NCBI GenBank assembly: GCA_905233845.1
Contig: CAJOFH010000011.1
Coordinates: forward strand, 1 to 57,249
From: an uncultured Muribaculaceae bacterium
GTDB taxonomy: Bacteria; Bacteroidota; Bacteroidia; Bacteroidales; Muribaculaceae
Direction: 5' to 3'
Length of the DNA: 57,249 nt
Shown: positions 8,875 to 16,168 of the stretch, piece by piece
Position numbering within the stretch: position 1 is the stretch's first letter
How the letters are laid out: each line of letters opens with the position of its first letter
The notes under the pieces: generated by a model
The model's input: only the letters and a program-made list of their open reading frames with translations
Database searches by the model: none
Told to the model about the DNA's origin: nothing
Program-made: the position numbers and the translations under genes

Positions 8875-8953
8875 AAATATTTGCATAAAACAATTATAAT
8901 TACTAATTTAGTGGTGTTTTAAGAAGATCGTCAACTCAAAAAAGAAAAAGATT

Positions 8954-9757
8954 ATGATAAATACATTGAAAGTGCTATTAGCAACATTAACTGTTACAGT
9001 GTTATTCACTTCTTGTTTAAAAGAAGATGGGCCTGAAGTGAAAAACTGGACTCAGACGTTTAATGTCAATGGCGTATCATTCAAGATGATAACCACAAAA
9101 GGAGGCACGTTCACTATGGGTTCAAACGAAGAAGATGCCTTTATTTATGAAAAGCCAGCTCATCAGGTTAAAGTGTCGTCGTTTGCCATAGGCGAGACCG
9201 AAGTCACACAAGAATTGTGGCAAGCAGTGATGGGAAATAACCCTAGCTTTTGCAATGGAATTAAAAACAACCATGATTTTGGAACCAACATGCAACGTCC
9301 TGTTGAGAATGTGAGTCGAGAAGATTGCCTAGAGTTTATAGACAAGTTGAATCAAATCACCGGCCAGACATTCCGCCTTCCCACCGAGGCAGAGTGGGAG
9401 TATGCCGCTAGGGGAGGCAGCTTTAGCAAAAACTATAATTATAGCGGCAGCAATGATATTGAACAAGTAGCCTGGTATGGCAACAACACCTATTATTCAG
9501 GAAACAGTAATGAATTTGGCACCCATTCAGTTGCCACCAAGCAACCTAACGAACTCGGCCTCTATGACATGAGCGGCAATGTGAGGGAGTGGTGTAATGA
9601 TAAGTTCTATTATTATGATGGAAGTCCTTTTAATTGGCCTCATTATGTTATACGTGGTGGTAGTTGTAGTGATTCATCTTCGGACTGCCGCGTATCTTGT
9701 CGTTATCGTAATGGAGATGATGGGTCATTAGAGTTAGGTTTGCGCCTTGCTCTTTAG
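8954..9757 (+). CDS. Lipoprotein with FGE-sulfatase (SUMF1-type) fold
   Basis: The protein has 267 residues: a signal peptide with lipobox FTSC, then a formylglycine-generating-enzyme fold domain (FKMITTKGGTFTMGSNEEDAF, IGETEVTQELWQAVMGNNPS, FRLPTEAEWEYAARGG, LGLYDMSGNVREWCND, YVIRGGSCSDSSSDCR). In true formylglycine-generating enzymes two Cys follow RGGS in the pattern RGGSxxCxxxxC. Here the Cys lie at RGGSC and, seven residues later, in SDCR, so the catalytic pair is not in register. The protein is more likely a binding or structural relative of the C-type-lectin-like fold than an active oxidase. No sulfatase gene is nearby. Confidence 0.88.
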   Translation: MINTLKVLLATLTVTVLFTSCLKEDGPEVKNWTQTFNVNGVSFKMITTKGGTFTMGSNEEDAFIYEKPAHQVKVSSFAIGETEVTQELWQAVMGNNPSFCNGIKNNHDFGTNMQRPVENVSREDCLEFIDKLNQITGQTFRLPTEAEWEYAARGGSFSKNYNYSGSNDIEQVAWYGNNTYYSGNSNEFGTHSVATKQPNELGLYDMSGNVREWCNDKFYYYDGSPFNWPHYVIRGGSCSDSSSDCRVSCRYRNGDDGSLELGLRLAL

Positions 9758-9824
9758 GGTACAATAAGCTAATTTTCCAAGATTTATGGTGTTAAAAAGA
9801 CAACCGATTAAAAAACAAACGATT

Positions 9825-10526
9825 ATGATAAAGAGACTGGTATATTTATTGTTGGTTGCGGGCGCCTTGGCACTTGCTGGATGCGACTCGGAGTCCGACT
9901 CTATTCTTGAGGATCCCGTTAACGTGAATGTCAATACATTTAATGCACAGGAAAATGATACTGAATTAGAGAAACTTACAACAAATGTGGGTTATTACTA
10001 TGGTTATAAGCCCAATTTGACACTCTTTGAGTTTGCTTATCGCGCTGCTGGTCAGTACTGCATTTTCCCTAAGACTGAAAGGAGAAATGCCGAGCTTGAG
10101 CAGCTGTCGCAGCAAGAGGGCTCTCAAGTCATAAAACTGCAAACATCAAAAGATATTTATATAGTTTCACGAAGCCGTGACTTTATAACTGATGAGGATT
10201 TCGTTAGTGACCGATATTTTGCTGGTTATTATACTGATCTTTACACTAATGAAGTTTCCCATGATTATATAATTGTTGACTCGACAATAAAAGTTTGGGT
10301 TTACGACCATGAAACTATAGATAAAATTTTGAAAGATTATAAAGGGAAGCTCACACTTTCTGACCATGAACAAGGCAAGAAAAGTGACACCGATAGCTAT
10401 AAATACTATTTCGACTGCCACTTCGGCAATGCAGAACAGGTGTTGACTCTTGCGAATAAAATATATTTGCGAAATGATGTGAAGTTTGCTGAAGCCAGTA
10501 TGCTGATTCCTATTCATAAAACATAA
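9825..10526 (+). CDS. Truncated peptidase paralogue, N-terminal domain only
   Basis: The protein has 233 residues from the ATG at 9825 (an upstream in-frame GTG region at 9786 lies before the duplicated leader). Lipobox LAGC. It follows the gene at 5719 almost residue by residue (TELEKL, NVGYYYG, NLTL, EFxYRAAGQYCIF, RDFIT, KILKDYKGKLTL, NKIYLRNDVK) and then departs after DVKFAEAS into a short tail, LIPIHKT. The whole S41 domain is missing. It may be a remnant, or a free-standing propeptide-like lipoprotein that could bind and inhibit the neighbouring peptidase. The domain reads cleanly with no internal stop, which argues for selection. Confidence 0.82.
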   Translation: MIKRLVYLLLVAGALALAGCDSESDSILEDPVNVNVNTFNAQENDTELEKLTTNVGYYYGYKPNLTLFEFAYRAAGQYCIFPKTERRNAELEQLSQQEGSQVIKLQTSKDIYIVSRSRDFITDEDFVSDRYFAGYYTDLYTNEVSHDYIIVDSTIKVWVYDHETIDKILKDYKGKLTLSDHEQGKKSDTDSYKYYFDCHFGNAEQVLTLANKIYLRNDVKFAEASMLIPIHKT

Positions 10527-10538
10527 GAAGATACAGCT

Positions 10539-10646
10539 ATGAAAAGGTTCACATTTTTATTGCTGGGACTGATGGTGATGACCAATGCGCAGTGTGGCGT
10601 GAGCCAGCTTTTTGGTGGGTGTTGCAAAACTCCGACACAAATATAA
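10539..10646 (+). pseudogene. Signal-peptide stub, 35 residues
   Basis: ATG at 10539, 12 nt after the previous stop, encodes a typical signal peptide (KRFTFLLLGLMVMTNAQC) followed by only about 17 residues and a stop at 10644-10646. The sequence then becomes AT-rich and non-coding. It is probably the front end of a secreted-protein gene cut off by recombination, although a tiny secreted peptide cannot be excluded. Confidence 0.5.
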
Positions 10647-10792
10647 ACTACGGATTAATCTGATTTTTCTGATTTATAATCAACTGACACACAAAATAAT
10701 AAAAATTGCTTAAATTCAGATTAATCAGAAAAAACTGTTGTTTTTTAGTTATGCAACAGCCTCGGCTTTTTGAGATAAAACCATGCATTTAC
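10647..10792. other. Non-coding AT-rich gap with imperfect inverted repeat
   Basis: The stretch contains GATTAATCTGATTTTTCTGA at about 10655 and an inverted relative, CAGATTAATCAGAAAAA, at about 10718. GTGTTGCA near 10618 is answered by TGCAACA near 10752. No gene is seen. Confidence 0.4.
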
Positions 10793-11085
10793 TTTAACGT
10801 GAGTTCGATGAATTTTTATCCTTATATTCAGAGTTTTAATCTCTTACACTAATATAGAGGGGGATATTCTGGTGATAATGATAAAGTATTTTTGAGTTCT
10901 AATCGGCAGTCATACTCCTCAGTCGCAATGTTGGGTAAAGTTGCAATGCCTTCGGCACCACACGCTGAGCTATGCTCAACACATGTTTTGCAATTTCCCC
11001 GAGCACATCGTGGTTCGCGACAGCTCCTCTATCTTAGAGGAGCAGCTGATACTCAGCACTTTACTTTCATCGAACTCACGTTAAA
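10793..11085. mobile_element. Inverted-repeat element, 293 bp (MITE-like)
   Basis: The ends are perfect 20-bp inverted repeats: TTTAACGTGAGTTCGATGAA (10793-10812) and its complement (11066-11085). The inside carries no credible gene but has a hairpin, GCTCCTCT (11023-11030) with AGAGGAGC (11036-11043). A third copy of the end sequence, 22 bp identical counting adjoining bases, occurs at 57152-57173. Matching ends at separate loci suggest a non-autonomous mobile element moved in trans by a transposase not in this window. Confidence 0.6.
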
Positions 11086-11129
11086 TAGAATAATGTGTAA
11101 TTATTTTGGCATGAATTTTGCAATATAGT

Positions 11130-11155
11130 TGATAAAACGATAGTTTTTTTATCAA
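11130..11155. repeat. Small hairpin upstream of NfeD fragment
   Basis: TTGATAAAA (11130-11138) pairs with TTTTATCAA (11147-11155). The function is unclear; it may be a leftover terminator or a leader structure for the short gene at 11238. Confidence 0.35.
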
Positions 11156-11237
11156 AGAGTTGACAAAGTGGAAAATTATAACTACTTTTACACATTCTAA
11201 TAGAAATCAAATCTATTCATTACTAAAGTATATAGCT

Positions 11238-11390
11238 ATGATTAGATATATTAAAAATAATATTTGGCTATTGTGCACGTTGTTAGGCGTAATTTGCTTG
11301 ATTCTTGAGATTTTTTCAGGCAACTTTCCTATCATGTGTTTATCGATAGTAGCTTTTGCTTTGTTGTATAGAATGATTATTAACTCTTAA
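11238..11390 (+). CDS. Partial duplicate of NfeD N-terminus, 50 residues
   Basis: The peptide (MIRYIKNNIWLLCTLLGVIC onward) aligns with the first 46 or so residues of NfeD in the next gene: MIxYxxxNxWxxxTLxGxICLILExxSGxFxIMCxSIxAF. It then ends as YRMIINS. It keeps the first membrane hairpin only, without the rest of the membrane domain and the OB fold. It ends 12 bp before nfeD. It is a decaying tandem duplicate or a small membrane peptide that could pair with NfeD/QmcA. An in-frame start at 11160 lies in AT-rich non-conserved sequence and is not preferred. Confidence 0.65.
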   Translation: MIRYIKNNIWLLCTLLGVICLILEIFSGNFPIMCLSIVAFALLYRMIINS

Positions 11391-11402
11391 AAATATATTG
11401 TT

Positions 11403-11855
11403 ATGATTGAGTATTTTCAAGCCAACTTATGGCAATTTTGGACGCTTATAGGTCTTATTTGCCTTATTTTAGAACTTACATCGGGTGACTTTTTCATAAT
11501 GTGTTTCTCGATAGGAGCATTTGTTACTGCAGTGGTTGCTGCTTTTGTTCCGAGTTTTACGGTGCAGATAATAGTGTTTGCTGTGGCATCGCTGTTGTGC
11601 CTGCTGTTTGTGCGCCCGTTAGCTCTGAAATATTTCCATCGCAAGGATCCTAACCGCCCCAGCAATGTAGATGCCATGGTGGGCCGCACAGGATTTGTTA
11701 CCGAGGAAATTCCCTCTCAGGGTTATGGCAGGGTAAAGATTGACGGTGACTCCTGGAAGGCTTGTGGACTCGATAATGTGTCAATCGAGAAAGGCACTCG
11801 TGTTGAGGTTACATCTATCGACAGTATAATAATCACAGTAAAGCCTTGTGAATGA
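11403..11855 (+). CDS. nfeD: NfeD family membrane protein
   Basis: The protein has 150 residues: an N-terminal membrane region (about 8-75, three to four helices) followed by a C-terminal OB-fold domain (VGRTGFVTEEIPSQGYGRVKIDGDSWKA). This is the short NfeD form (NfeD1b/YbbK type) encoded next to a stomatin-like partner. Here the stomatin gene follows after 50 bp, as in the YbbJ-QmcA pair of E. coli. The two are thought to form membrane microdomain complexes affecting membrane quality control. A partial duplicate of the N-terminus precedes it. Confidence 0.92.
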   Translation: MIEYFQANLWQFWTLIGLICLILELTSGDFFIMCFSIGAFVTAVVAAFVPSFTVQIIVFAVASLLCLLFVRPLALKYFHRKDPNRPSNVDAMVGRTGFVTEEIPSQGYGRVKIDGDSWKACGLDNVSIEKGTRVEVTSIDSIIITVKPCE

Positions 11856-11905
11856 GAAAAAATAGAGAGTTTATTTAATTATTAAAATAATATATTATAG
11901 ATTTT

Positions 11906-12862
11906 ATGGACACCTCATTAATTGTTCTAATTGCCATTGTGGTATTGGTGCTCATTTTCATAAAGATGAGCCTTGTGATTATCTCGCAGAGCGAGACTAA
12001 GATTGTGGAGCGACTGGGTAAATACCATGCTACACTCAAGCCGGGTATCAATATCATCATCCCGTTTATCGACCGTGCCAAGAACATCATTTCGCTTGCC
12101 AACGGAAGATATGTTTACACTAACAAGATTGACCTCCGTGAGCAAGTCTATGACTTTGACAAGCAGAATGTTATTACCAAAGATAACATCCAGATGCAAA
12201 TCAATGCACTGCTCTATTTCCAGATTGTAGACCCATTCAAGGCGGTGTATGAAATCAGCAACCTGCCAAACGCTATCGAGAAGCTCACTCAAACCACCCT
12301 GCGTAACATCATTGGTGAACTTGAGCTTGACCAGACTCTCACTTCGCGCGACACCATCAACAACAAGCTGCGCGCTGTGCTCGACGATGCCACCGACAAG
12401 TGGGGTGTGAAGGTGAATCGTGTAGAGTTGCAAGACATCATGCCACCGGCAAGCGTGCTTCAGGCTATGGAGAAGCAGATGCAGGCCGAGCGTAACAAGC
12501 GTGCCACCATCCTCACTAGCGAGGGTGAGAAGGCTGCCGTTATCTTGCAGTCTGAAGGTGAGAAGACTTCGACTATCAACCGCGCTGAGGCCGAGAAGCA
12601 GAAGGCTATCCTCGCTGCCGAAGGTGAGGCTCAGGCTCGAATTCGTCGCGCCGAGGCCGAGGCTATCGCCATCAACCAGGTGGCCGAGGCTGTGGGGCAG
12701 AGTGCTAACCCAGCCAACTATCTGCTCGCCAAGAACTACATTGAGACGCTACAGACTATCGCTGGTGGCCCTGCTACCAAGACCGTATACCTGCCTTACG
12801 AGGCAAGCAACCTCATGGGCAGCATAGGCGGCATCAAGGACATGTTCAAGATGGGAGATTGA
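11906..12862 (+). CDS. qmcA: SPFH/stomatin-like protein QmcA
   Basis: The protein has 318 residues: one N-terminal membrane anchor (about 4-24), then a prohibitin/SPFH domain (SQSETKIVERLGKYHATLKPGINIIIPFIDR) and a long helical coiled-coil rich in Ala, Glu and Arg (AERNKRATILTSEGEKAAVI, RAEAEKQKAILAAEGEAQ). It ends in a stomatin-type tail. The family forms large ring-like oligomers in the inner membrane and works with NfeD proteins and FtsH-type proteases. It forms an operon with nfeD upstream. A hairpin terminator follows at 12950. Confidence 0.94.
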   Translation: MDTSLIVLIAIVVLVLIFIKMSLVIISQSETKIVERLGKYHATLKPGINIIIPFIDRAKNIISLANGRYVYTNKIDLREQVYDFDKQNVITKDNIQMQINALLYFQIVDPFKAVYEISNLPNAIEKLTQTTLRNIIGELELDQTLTSRDTINNKLRAVLDDATDKWGVKVNRVELQDIMPPASVLQAMEKQMQAERNKRATILTSEGEKAAVILQSEGEKTSTINRAEAEKQKAILAAEGEAQARIRRAEAEAIAINQVAEAVGQSANPANYLLAKNYIETLQTIAGGPATKTVYLPYEASNLMGSIGGIKDMFKMGD

Positions 12863-12949
12863 ACGCATAATGATTAATTAAGTAGCAAGTAATATTTTTC
12901 TGCTACAAGGTTAATATTGACTTATGTGTTAATTGATTCCTAATCTTAA

Positions 12950-12991
12950 AAAAGTGAGCATCTTAAGATTTTCTTTAGGGTGCTCACTTTT
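12950..12991. terminator. Terminator between qmcA and the ATPase gene
   Basis: AAAAGTGAGCA (12950-12960) pairs with TGCTCACTTTT (12981-12991), an 11-bp stem with A and T flanks. It lies between convergent genes and can act on both strands. Confidence 0.75.
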
Positions 12992-13008
12992 GTACTTAAA
13001 ATTGTGCA

Positions 13009-14136
13009 TTACAATCTCTCTAACCAGTGGGATAAGAAAACATCATTTATCGAGTAACTTGTTCCATCAATTCTCAAGTTGTCATTGAGTAATCCTTTCT
13101 CTCGTAATGAATCAATAAGACGAGTGACTGTAGATGGAGTGCCAAGTTTATATTTAGAAAGAAATTCGGCCGATGTAGCTTTGCTAACAATTCCTTCTTT
13201 TGCTACTGCAATTAGAAAGTTCCATTGTTTAGGAGTAAGCATCTGTCTATATTGAAGGTAGGTGTATTCGCCTTGATTTAACAGTTGATTACAAGCATCT
13301 TTTACAGTGTCAGTATCAATAGTTGAATCTCCGTTGGCAAATATAGTATGGCACAGTTGCTGGGTGTAATATGTGTGTCGGCAAGTCCATTCAAGTATGA
13401 AATTGATGGCATCGTCACTAATATTTCTTTCTGATTGTGTGAACAATCGCTTTATAAAAGAAAAGTAACTTGCTGATGAAATCTTATCTAACGAAACAAA
13501 TGTTGTGCTTGAATAAAAAGGTTTTTTCTCGTTGATAAATATGTCGGTCATCAAGTGTTTTTTACTGCCACTGAAGATAAAAGTGAGATTGTGAGTATGC
13601 TGAATGTAGGTGCGAAGCAAAGCTTCCATATTTTCTTCAGGATATTCTCTTATTTGCTGAAATTCGTCAATAGCAATTACTATGTGTGTTCCTTGCTGGT
13701 CAAGAAATTCAAATAAACCTCTCAGGGTGTACTCCTTTTCTTTTGCTGTGTTATATGTGAGTTGTAGTTGAGGTTCACCTGTGATATTGTCAAATGATAA
13801 TTGAGGTCTTAATGACTTTATCAGCGACATAAATTTATCGCCAATTGATGTCTTGGGTTTGAAAGTCCTTATTGCACCTTCGGCAAGCAATTTAATAAAG
13901 TCATCGATTTGTCTTGATGCTAAAATGTCAATATAGATAGTTGAGATATTGGTGTGATTTTCTTTTATTTCATCAAACAAACGCATGATAAGCCCTGTTT
14001 TTCCCAAGCGACGTTGAGAGATAAGGGTCATGTCAGTGTAATTAAGGCAATTACTGAGCATTAGCTTTAATTCCTGTTCACGGTCACAGAATAGTTCTTT
14101 GCTTTTGTAAGGCTTTATAATGAACGGATTATCCAT
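13009..14136 (-). CDS. P-loop ATPase with C-terminal winged helix (archaeal-ATPase type)
   Basis: The protein has 375 residues. It shows Walker A SQRRLGKTG (40-48), Walker B HIVIAIDEFQQ (151-161), a sensor-like FIFSGSKKHLM, and a C-terminal winged-helix stretch (MLTPKQWNFLIAVAKEGIVSK, TPSTVTRLIDSLREKGLL). This is the STAND/MNS-type ATPase family of Bacteroidales genomes; the roles of these ATPases are largely unknown. The ATG at 14172 lies within the -7 promoter box, so the ATG at 14136 (MDNPFIIKPY) is preferred. A pair of overlapping palindromes upstream may be its operator. The gene stands alone between a terminator and a mobile-type element. Confidence 0.85.
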   Translation of the reverse strand: MDNPFIIKPYKSKELFCDREQELKLMLSNCLNYTDMTLISQRRLGKTGLIMRLFDEIKENHTNISTIYIDILASRQIDDFIKLLAEGAIRTFKPKTSIGDKFMSLIKSLRPQLSFDNITGEPQLQLTYNTAKEKEYTLRGLFEFLDQQGTHIVIAIDEFQQIREYPEENMEALLRTYIQHTHNLTFIFSGSKKHLMTDIFINEKKPFYSSTTFVSLDKISSASYFSFIKRLFTQSERNISDDAINFILEWTCRHTYYTQQLCHTIFANGDSTIDTDTVKDACNQLLNQGEYTYLQYRQMLTPKQWNFLIAVAKEGIVSKATSAEFLSKYKLGTPSTVTRLIDSLREKGLLNDNLRIDGTSYSINDVFLSHWLERL

Positions 14137-14158
14137 AGTAGTGTTGTAATTTTTGGCA

Positions 14159-14212
14159 CAAAGATAATTCATTTTTTTAAATTACGCAAAATGCGTAACG
14201 CAAAATGCGTAA
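14159..14212 (-). promoter_or_regulatory. Promoter with overlapping palindromic operator
   Basis: On the minus strand TTTG (14190-14187), 20 nt and TATCTTTG (14166-14159) form a consensus promoter. The -33 box lies within TTACGCAAAATGCGTAA (14182-14198), a 7-bp inverted repeat, which overlaps a second unit, TAACGCAAAATGCGTAA (14196-14212). Two palindromes sharing bases at the -33 region are a typical arrangement for a dimeric repressor or autoregulator. Confidence 0.65.
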
Positions 14213-14233
14213 AATTTCATGAGATGGTTGTTA

Positions 14234-14486
14234 AACCCAAATCGGTCATTAGGCCGACGGCATGTTTTTTTAAATGTCTATTTATGCTATAATAGCTTTG
14301 TTTTGGCATCTTGACTTCGATGGACTTTTGACGTAGCCCGCTACGTCTTCAAGTCTCTCAAAATCAATCTACTCAAAACAAATTGAACAAAATGCTCACG
14401 CTCGAAAGGCATTGAACAAGTTCAGCTTTAACTCGCTTAATCGCATTTTTCTATTCTAACATAAATCCTAATGACCGATTCGGGTT
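14234..14486. mobile_element. Hairpin-core inverted-repeat element, copy B (253 bp)
   Basis: The ends AACCCAAATCGGTCATTAGG (14234-14253) and the complement of AACCCGAATCGGTCATTAGG (14467-14486) match at 19 of 20 positions. The core folds as TTTGTTTTG/CAAAACAAA (14297-14305, 14374-14382), loop bases GCATC and TCTACT, TTGA/TCAA, GACTT/AAGTC and GACGTAGC-CC-GCTACGTC (14330-14347). Loop and tip bases are the same as in copy A at 3438-3619, while the stems differ but remain paired. The element ends 77 bp before the next start codon. Confidence 0.6.
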
Positions 14487-14529
14487 GAAGTGTATTTTTT
14501 TAATGTTGGTTTTGGTTTTAGTGGAAAAG

Positions 14530-14537
14530 TATTTTTG
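14530..14537 (+). promoter_or_regulatory. Promoter -7 box for the gene at 14563
   Basis: TATTTTTG fits TAnnTTTG, 26 nt before the ATG. The -33 box is poor (TTGG at about 20 nt). Confidence 0.4.
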
Positions 14538-14562
14538 CGGCAGCGAACCAAATTTTTTTATC

Positions 14563-15132
14563 ATGGAAAATCAAAATCAATTTTACAACCTAAGTGAAAA
14601 CGAAATGATTGACCTGTGGAAGCAGGTAATGCATCTTGAGAATCAGCGACGTGACTGCGTGGTGGAATGGGATGATGGTATCGACATTGATGCACTGTTG
14701 CTTACTCACATCAAGCAATGGTATGCTCATCAACTCAATAATGCCCCAGTGCAGCAGTTGCCAATTGTTAATCTAGCCAGCCAAGTTCCTATTAACACAC
14801 GCGACGGCATTGTAATCGCCACAGTACCACAGCAGTGTGTGCGACCTGTGGAATGGAAACTTGCTGAGTGGCATCGCAGCGTGACCGAGTTTATTGACCC
14901 TTGCAGCCATGAGGCAATGCTGCAACTAAACGAGTGGTCACGGGGAGGAGCCTATAATCCAGCTATCATTGATTATGGATTTCAGATGCTCCTGATGAGC
15001 ACTGCCAGTTCTTCGCCTCAACTTGAGCTGGCGCGATGTGTGGTGCGTCCTGCCGATGGCAGCTATCAGTTTCACAGCGACCTGCTTAGCACCATCCCCG
15101 AGTGGAGTCAAAGCGTTCCACAACTCCTATAA
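14563..15132 (+). CDS. Unknown protein, 189 residues
   Basis: The start at ATG 14563 (MENQNQFYNLSENEMIDLW) is preferred over an upstream in-frame start at 14485, which lies inside the inverted-repeat element and its promoter region. The protein is acidic and soluble, rich in Gln, Trp and Leu, with no signal peptide or membrane segment. Its middle reads IVNLASQVPINTRDGIVIATVPQQCVRPVEWKLAEW. I do not recognise the family. The style (DGIVIATVP, W-rich, ELARCVVRPADGSYQF) recalls a virion structural protein, which is a weak impression only. It is separated from dapF by about 120 bp with its own promoter. Confidence 0.65.
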   Translation: MENQNQFYNLSENEMIDLWKQVMHLENQRRDCVVEWDDGIDIDALLLTHIKQWYAHQLNNAPVQQLPIVNLASQVPINTRDGIVIATVPQQCVRPVEWKLAEWHRSVTEFIDPCSHEAMLQLNEWSRGGAYNPAIIDYGFQMLLMSTASSSPQLELARCVVRPADGSYQFHSDLLSTIPEWSQSVPQLL

Positions 15133-15215
15133 ATATTTTTAGTATTCCCAAACCCTGAAAATCTTTTTTATCTTATTATTCACGTTCAATATTGCTGCAA
15201 CTCAAAGTAAATTCT

Positions 15216-15223
15216 TATCTTTG
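15216..15223 (+). promoter_or_regulatory. Promoter -7 box for dapF
   Basis: TATCTTTG lies 30 nt before the ATG at 15254. An ATTG (15191-15194) at 21 nt is a weak -33 candidate. Confidence 0.5.
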
Positions 15224-15253
15224 TGGTCACAACTTCAAAGCACCTTAATATAT

Positions 15254-16081
15254 ATGGACAACAAGAATAAAAAGATACATTTCGTGAAAATGCATGGTTT
15301 GGGCAACGATTACATCTATGTCGACACTGAGTTCAATGACATCCCTGACCCAAGCAAAGCCTCGATAGAGTGGAGTAAACCTCACACAGGGATTGGCAGC
15401 GACGGACTGATATTGATAGGCCGCTCGCCCGATGCCGATTTCACTATGCGTATCATCAATGCCGATGGCTTGGAGGGGCAGATGTGCGGCAATGCCAGCC
15501 GTTGCTTAGGAAAATATGTGTATGAACGTGGCTTGACCACCAAGACTACCATCAAAATGCTCACTCGTGCTGGCATGAAGATGCTATATTTGGATATTGA
15601 CGAGAATAACAAGGTAAGGAGCGTTAGCGTCGATTTAATGGAGCCAGTGCTCGAGGATTCCAATCAATTCTCAGTTGAGGGCGATCCTCTTCCTGACGGT
15701 GTATTCGTGTCGATAGGAAATCCTAATTATGTTATTTTTGTTGACGATGTTGAGGCTGTAAAACTCGCAAAAGTGGGTCCTGGGCTTGAATTCCACTCTC
15801 GCTTTCCTCAGCGATGCAACATTGAGTTTGCGCAGGTTTTGGACGACGGCAACATTCGCATGCGAGTGTGGGAGCGTGGCAGCGGCATCACCATGGCGTG
15901 TGGCACTGGAGCCTGCGCTACACTGGTGGCAGCGGCAGTTACTGGTCGCACCAAACGTCATGCTACAATCGTTATGGATGGCGGCTCACTCGACATTGAG
16001 TGGCGCGAGAGCGACAACCACATCTACATGCGTGGTCCTGCCACCACCGTCTTTGAAGGCGACATTGAGCTACCAGAATAA
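15254..16081 (+). CDS. dapF: Diaminopimelate epimerase
   Basis: The 275-residue enzyme converts LL- to meso-diaminopimelate in the cytoplasm, for lysine and peptidoglycan. It has the two-lobed DapF fold with both catalytic cysteines: C78 in EGQMCGNASRC and C216 in TMACGTGACA. The start at 15254 leaves MDNKNKKIHFVKMHGLGNDY, the normal N-terminal motif; an upstream in-frame TTG at 15221 lies inside the -7 promoter box. No other lysine gene is adjacent (dapL often follows in this phylum), so the gene appears monocistronic, followed by a terminator. Confidence 0.97.
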   Translation: MDNKNKKIHFVKMHGLGNDYIYVDTEFNDIPDPSKASIEWSKPHTGIGSDGLILIGRSPDADFTMRIINADGLEGQMCGNASRCLGKYVYERGLTTKTTIKMLTRAGMKMLYLDIDENNKVRSVSVDLMEPVLEDSNQFSVEGDPLPDGVFVSIGNPNYVIFVDDVEAVKLAKVGPGLEFHSRFPQRCNIEFAQVLDDGNIRMRVWERGSGITMACGTGACATLVAAAVTGRTKRHATIVMDGGSLDIEWRESDNHIYMRGPATTVFEGDIELPE

Positions 16082-16111
16082 AGGCAATAGTTTTGCTCGA
16101 AATAAAAAATA

Positions 16112-16140
16112 GGACTCAGAATTATTCTGGGTCCCGTTTT
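16112..16140. terminator. dapF terminator
   Basis: GGACTCAGAA (16112-16121) pairs with TTCTGGGTCC (16125-16134), with one G-T pair, followed by CGTTTTTATT on the plus strand. Confidence 0.8.
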
Positions 16141-16168
16141 TATTATGCATTATGCATTGTGCATTGAA

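Larger units (their letters stand above)
4093..10526 (+). repeat. Tandem duplication of a lipoprotein gene pair
   Basis: The order is fimbrillin/Fib_succ (4093), peptidase (5719), fimbrillin/Fib_succ (7360), FGE-fold lipoprotein (8954), truncated peptidase (9825). The 3' flanks of the two Fib_succ genes match (TATTTGCATAAAACA at about 5644 and 8880, continuing for about 40 nt), and so do the leaders and starts of the two peptidase genes (ACAAACGATTATGATAAA at about 5709 and 9815). The unit was therefore copied as a whole. In the second copy about 0.9 kb containing the FGE-fold gene lies between the two halves. Confidence 0.8.
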
